Positions 60,686-64,000 of a stretch of 64,000 nucleotides of DNA are shown in pieces (the stretch's first letter is position 1; each line of letters starts with the position of its first letter). The stretch is taken from positions 98,262,985-98,326,984 of the forward strand of contig CM043971.1 in NCBI GenBank assembly GCA_014529385.2, written 5' to 3'. A model generated the notes under the pieces. It saw nothing but the letters and a program-made list of their open reading frames with translations, was not told the origin of the DNA and did no database searches. This DNA is from Adiantum capillus-veneris. Taxonomy: Eukaryota > Streptophyta > Polypodiopsida > Polypodiales > Pteridaceae. The position numbers and the translations under genes are program-made.

Positions 60686-62658
60686 CTCCCCCTCGAGCTC
60701 TGCATGTCGCAGAGTCCAAGCATAGTCCGGAAACGTCGAAGCTTCTCAGCTCCGAGGGCCTTGGTAAAGATATCCGCTATCTGCTCCTCTGTGCTGACGT
60801 AGACCAAGTCGATGTCGCCCGCCAACACTCGCTCTCGAACGTAGTGGTAGTGGACCTCTATGTGTTTGGTCCTGGCATGGAACACTGGGTTCCTAGCCAA
60901 CTGCATGCTGCTGAGGTTGTCACAATGGATGAAAATCTGCTGGTCCACCTGCACTCCCAAGTCCTCAAGTAATGTGCGTAGCCAAGCTACCTCGTACGCC
61001 GCAACTGCTGCACCTCTGTACTCGGCCTCTGTGCTCGATAAAGCAACCGTAGGCTGCTTTTTGCTGCTCCAAGTAACAATAGAACTCCCAAAAGAGAACA
61101 TGAAGCCACTCGTAGATCTCCTATCAACAATGCTACCTGCCCAATCTGCATCTGTATACCCATACAATGCTAATGGTGCATCTGCTGCATAGAACAATGC
61201 GTAGTCAAGAGTACCTTGCACATACCTAAGTGTGCGTCGTACTCCATCCAAATGTGGCTTCCTCGGAAGTTGCATGAACTGACTCTCTAAGCCTCGTGTG
61301 TAGCTCAAGTCTGGCCTCGTGATAGTCAAGTAGATTAAACTACCCACAATCTTCCTGTACATGTTGACATCCTCAACAACATCACCCTTCTCTGCACTCA
61401 GCTTTGCATTCACATCCAAGGGAATAGAAATTGGCTTACAATCAGCCATACCATACTTTGACAACATGTCCAAAGCATACTGTCTCTGTGATAGCCATAC
61501 ACCCTCTGGAGTCCTGATCACCTCAATGCCAAGAAAGTAGCGCAACTCGCCTAAATCTTTCATTTCAAACTCCTGTTTGAGAAGACCCTTCACATGGTCA
61601 ATCTCCATAGCATTGTCACCAACAATAATAAGGTCATCTACATATATGGTAATGACCACAATCCCCACATCACTCTCATGTACATAGAGTGAATGATCAG
61701 CATGAGCTCTCCTAAAACCAATACTGACAAGATACTTGGCAATCCTGTCATACCATGCTCTAGAGCCTTGCTTCAAACCATACAAAGCTTTGAGAAGTCT
61801 GCATACATAATCTGGGTAACCTGGATCGACATAACCAGGTGGCTGATCCATATACACTTCCTCTTGCAACTCACCATTCAAGAAGGCATTCTTTACATCC
61901 ATTTGATGCATAATCCATCCTCTAGATGCAGCCACTGCTATGACAGCTCTCACAGTCGTCATCTTTTCCACTGGAGCAAAGGTCTCCTCATAGTCTATGC
62001 CATACGTCTGTGCATAACCCTTTGCGACCAGCCTTGCCTTGTGACGCTCAATGTTACCATCAGCCTTATGCTTGGTTTTATACACCCATTTACAGCCAAT
62101 AGCTTTCTTGCCACTTGGCAATGGCACCAACTCCCATGTGTCATTTGCTTCCAATGCAGCCATCTCTTCATTCATTGCATCATCCCAATGCACATTTCCA
62201 ACTGCATCCTCAAAACATGTGGGCTCCACATCCTGTATCACCTTAGCCATGTAGGCTTGGTGATGCGCTAGATACCCATCATAAGTCAATTTATGAACTG
62301 GATTTCTGACTCTATTAGATCTGCGCGGTCCTGGGTCACTCCTTTGCCCTCTAGCATCTTCTTGTACTTTCCTTACACCAGGTGTCCTGACAGCCGGAAT
62401 TCCAAATTCCTCATCAAGACTTTGTTCAGAACCATCTGAATCCATGTCTACATGTGAAAAACCTGATGATGCATCAACCATAAAGGGAGGTTCATCAACC
62501 TTTTCCTTTCCTTTTCGTGATACATTCCCTGTACCTGTTGGTGGAGTAACCTGCGTACGTAGTCTACCATTCCATGGTTTCTCAACAGAGCCATGAGAAG
62601 AGGACTCTTGTGGTCCACTCAAAACCTGTGACTGTGGCCTCACATTTTGTACAACCAC
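60658..62658 (-). CDS. pol: Element E pol, second part: RT and RNase H (frameshifted from the first part)
   Basis: 666 residues. Ser/Pro-rich linker, then RT: EEMAALEANDTWELVPLPSG, CKWVYKTKHKADGNIERHKA, QMDVKNAFLNGELQEEVYMD, YGLKQGSRAWYDRI, and the active site TIYVDDLIIVG. RNase H follows with YTDADWAGS, SSTEAEYRG and IHCDNLSS, then KHIEVHYHYVRERV and TEEQIADIFTKAL. All catalytic residues are present. The last codons run over the polypurine tract into the first ~26 bp of the 3' LTR. In the family this is one polyprotein with protease and integrase. Here it is displaced from them by a single frameshift near 62670-62710, so the complete Pol cannot be made from this copy without recoding. Confidence 0.93.
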   Translation of the reverse strand: MVVQNVRPQSQVLSGPQESSSHGSVEKPWNGRLRTQVTPPTGTGNVSRKGKEKVDEPPFMVDASSGFSHVDMDSDGSEQSLDEEFGIPAVRTPGVRKVQEDARGQRSDPGPRRSNRVRNPVHKLTYDGYLAHHQAYMAKVIQDVEPTCFEDAVGNVHWDDAMNEEMAALEANDTWELVPLPSGKKAIGCKWVYKTKHKADGNIERHKARLVAKGYAQTYGIDYEETFAPVEKMTTVRAVIAVAASRGWIMHQMDVKNAFLNGELQEEVYMDQPPGYVDPGYPDYVCRLLKALYGLKQGSRAWYDRIAKYLVSIGFRRAHADHSLYVHESDVGIVVITIYVDDLIIVGDNAMEIDHVKGLLKQEFEMKDLGELRYFLGIEVIRTPEGVWLSQRQYALDMLSKYGMADCKPISIPLDVNAKLSAEKGDVVEDVNMYRKIVGSLIYLTITRPDLSYTRGLESQFMQLPRKPHLDGVRRTLRYVQGTLDYALFYAADAPLALYGYTDADWAGSIVDRRSTSGFMFSFGSSIVTWSSKKQPTVALSSTEAEYRGAAVAAYEVAWLRTLLEDLGVQVDQQIFIHCDNLSSMQLARNPVFHARTKHIEVHYHYVRERVLAGDIDLVYVSTEEQIADIFTKALGAEKLRRFRTMLGLCDMQSSRGSVEMSSSTP
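60686..60700 (-). other. 3' polypurine tract of element E
   Basis: The minus strand reads GAGCTCGAGGGGGAG and then the LTR start TGTTGAG. Confidence 0.85.
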
Positions 62659-62666
62659 ATCATCTT

Positions 62667-64000
62667 TTACATCAGCCCCAATAGTGCCATGTGCATTACT
62701 GTACCCATCTCATCAAAGACTACATCTCTGCTCACTCGTAATTCTCGTGTAGTAGGATTGTAGCACCTGTACCCCTTTTGTTCAGGGGAATATCCCACAA
62801 GAATACATTTCTCTGCTTTAGGATCCAATTTCCTACGCAACTCATCTGGTACATGCACGTAAGCTATGCAGCCAAACACTTTCAAGTGTGCCAAATCAGG
62901 CTTTGTACCTGTAAACTTTTCCTCAGGTGTTACATCATGCACCGCAGCTGTAGGTGTCCTGTTCATAATGTACACAGCTGTATTTACAGCTTCAGCCCAA
63001 AAATGATGAGGCATGTTCTTCTCATTCATCAATGCACGTGCAACCTCTGCAATGTGCCTGTTTTTCCTTTCTGCGACCCCATTCTGCTGTGGAGTATATC
63101 TGCATGTAAACTGCCTGTGTATACCATGCATTCGCAGAAAATCTGAAAAATCATTGGAGAAGTACTCTCCCCCTCCATCTGACCTCAATGTCTTGATTTG
63201 CATATCTGTCTCCTTCTCAATCATGACTTTGAAGTCTTGAAAGTGACCAAACACTTCACTTTTGTTACGCATGAAGTAGACCCATACTTTCCTTGTATGG
63301 TCATCAATGAAAGAGACATAATACCTGCAACCATGTATACTTGCAGTATCGATTGGACCCCAAACATCTGTGTGCACCACCTCAAGTGGATTTTTACATA
63401 CATTGTGCTCATGTGGAAATGAGCCCTTTGACTGTTTTCCAAACTGGCATGCTGCACACACTTTATGCATACCATCCACCTTGAATTTGGGCAAACCTTT
63501 TACAATCTGTTTTGATTGCATGCTGCGCAATCTCTGCTCATTGACATGGCCAATGCGTTTGTGCCAAATGTCAACATCACCCACAACACCTGTGCCCTGT
63601 GCAAATAATGCAGCTTTTACCTCAGGCATGTCTACATTTAGCGTAAACATTCTGCCCACACATTTGCCCTCTGTGATCAGCTTACAGCCATTCTGGAAAT
63701 CTTCTACATAACAGCCATTTGGATTGAAGCGAACCTGCAAACCCTGCTCAACCATTTGTCCAACAGAAACAAGATTCTTTGTAATGTTTGGGACATGAAG
63801 TACATTTGCTAAGTACTTTGATTTCCCACTCTTCGTATTTAGAGGTATGTTCCCTACATGAGCAATGGGGTGAGCTGTGTCATCTCCTGTCTGCACATAA
63901 CCTGACACATCTGGTTTGCGCATATCTCTAAACCACTCTCCATGAGACGTCATGTGATTAGAGGCACCTGAATCCACATACCAAACATCATCTTGGGTGG
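62667..64000 (-). CDS. pol: Element E pol, first part: protease and integrase, partial at the window edge
   Basis: The frame is open to the window edge. At the right end WYVDSGASNHMTSHGEWF is the copia retropepsin active site (D-S-G). The GAG-pre-integrase zinc module (DIWHKRIGHVNEQRL; CAACQFGKQ) and integrase core follow, with Asp in VVHTDVWGP, Asp in LRSDGGGEYFS and Glu in QQNGVAERKN, all present. The C-terminal signature is KVFGCIAYVHVPDELRRKLD, then CILVGYSPEQKGYRCYNPT and LRVSRDVVFDE. The frame ends at 62667 shortly after VVFDE, where a shift separates it from the RT part. It would cleave the polyprotein and integrate the cDNA. Confidence 0.93.
   Translation of the reverse strand, partial: TQDDVWYVDSGASNHMTSHGEWFRDMRKPDVSGYVQTGDDTAHPIAHVGNIPLNTKSGKSKYLANVLHVPNITKNLVSVGQMVEQGLQVRFNPNGCYVEDFQNGCKLITEGKCVGRMFTLNVDMPEVKAALFAQGTGVVGDVDIWHKRIGHVNEQRLRSMQSKQIVKGLPKFKVDGMHKVCAACQFGKQSKGSFPHEHNVCKNPLEVVHTDVWGPIDTASIHGCRYYVSFIDDHTRKVWVYFMRNKSEVFGHFQDFKVMIEKETDMQIKTLRSDGGGEYFSNDFSDFLRMHGIHRQFTCRYTPQQNGVAERKNRHIAEVARALMNEKNMPHHFWAEAVNTAVYIMNRTPTAAVHDVTPEEKFTGTKPDLAHLKVFGCIAYVHVPDELRRKLDPKAEKCILVGYSPEQKGYRCYNPTTRELRVSRDVVFDEMGTVMHMALLGLM

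Larger units (their letters stand above)
60364..64000 (-). mobile_element. Element E: Ty1/copia element, 3' part, running off the window
   Basis: On the minus strand the window holds, from right to left, protease, integrase, RT and RNase H, then a polypurine tract and the 3' LTR. Gag, primer site and 5' LTR lie beyond position 64000. Apart from one frameshift the coding part is intact, so the element is young. It interrupts element B. Confidence 0.93.

Noticed and set aside
1-64000. tRNA, rRNA or intact host genes
   Set aside because: I looked for tRNA-like arms, rRNA motifs and intact host coding sequences and saw none. The tRNA-like matches are short primer-binding sites only.

Overview
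This is nuclear DNA of a land plant, and almost all of it is retrotransposon. The evidence is nested LTR elements with plant-type primer sites (tRNA-Asp and tRNA-iMet), Ty1/copia and Ty3/gypsy polyproteins, long (AG)n tracts, and no bacterial operon, rRNA or tRNA gene. The texture suits a large repeat-rich genome such as a fern or other seed-free plant, but that is a guess from style, not from a marker gene. No intact ordinary host gene was found.

Layout. 1-6.2 kb: decayed sequence with a Ty1/copia relic (2.2-3.4 kb) and an unrecognised decayed coding stretch (4.7-5.8 kb). 6.2-6.95 kb: two tandem copies of a ~345 bp unit, each with a ~150 bp imperfect palindrome. 7.1-8.15 kb, minus strand: a broken gene for a divergent histone H3 variant with a very long N-terminal tail. 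8.6-9.5 kb: unrecognised minus-strand coding relic. 9.7-14.06 kb: no credible genes, but a striking density of short perfect hairpins, many with a CTT or CAT loop. 14.56-14.85 kb: end of a short minus-strand LTR element. 14.86-18.4 kb: gypsy pol relic (element D, plus). 20.4-29.3 kb: gypsy element C (minus), into which a gag-only copia-type element (TR-GAG-like) has inserted with a later deletion. 30.3-60.36 kb: old decayed gypsy element B (plus), split by two insertions: the young gypsy element A (37,816-54,282, TSD GTCAC) and the copia element E (minus, 60,364 to beyond the window).

Elements A, B, C and D are one extended family. Its architecture is leader, gag, pol with a first aspartic protease, (RT, RNase H), integrase, a second protease-like domain and a tail of W-I/V-P-K repeats, then an internal polypurine tract, a spacer, an additional ORF in the position of env, the 3' polypurine tract and the LTR. 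Not every copy shows every part. Element A is young (its LTRs differ at roughly 13 sites by eye) yet lacks RT, RNase H and the integrase N-terminus, so it must have been moved in trans.

The most unusual observation is an array of long perfect palindromes at regular ~265-290 bp spacing in both the leader and the pol-ORF3 spacer of A. An unrelated palindrome with the same placement and nearly the same spacing occurs in B. This looks like a family-specific binding-site system that has diverged with each element. Other points of interest are the hairpin-dense region, the H3-variant pseudogene, tandem integrase zinc modules in B, and the conserved env-position ORF.
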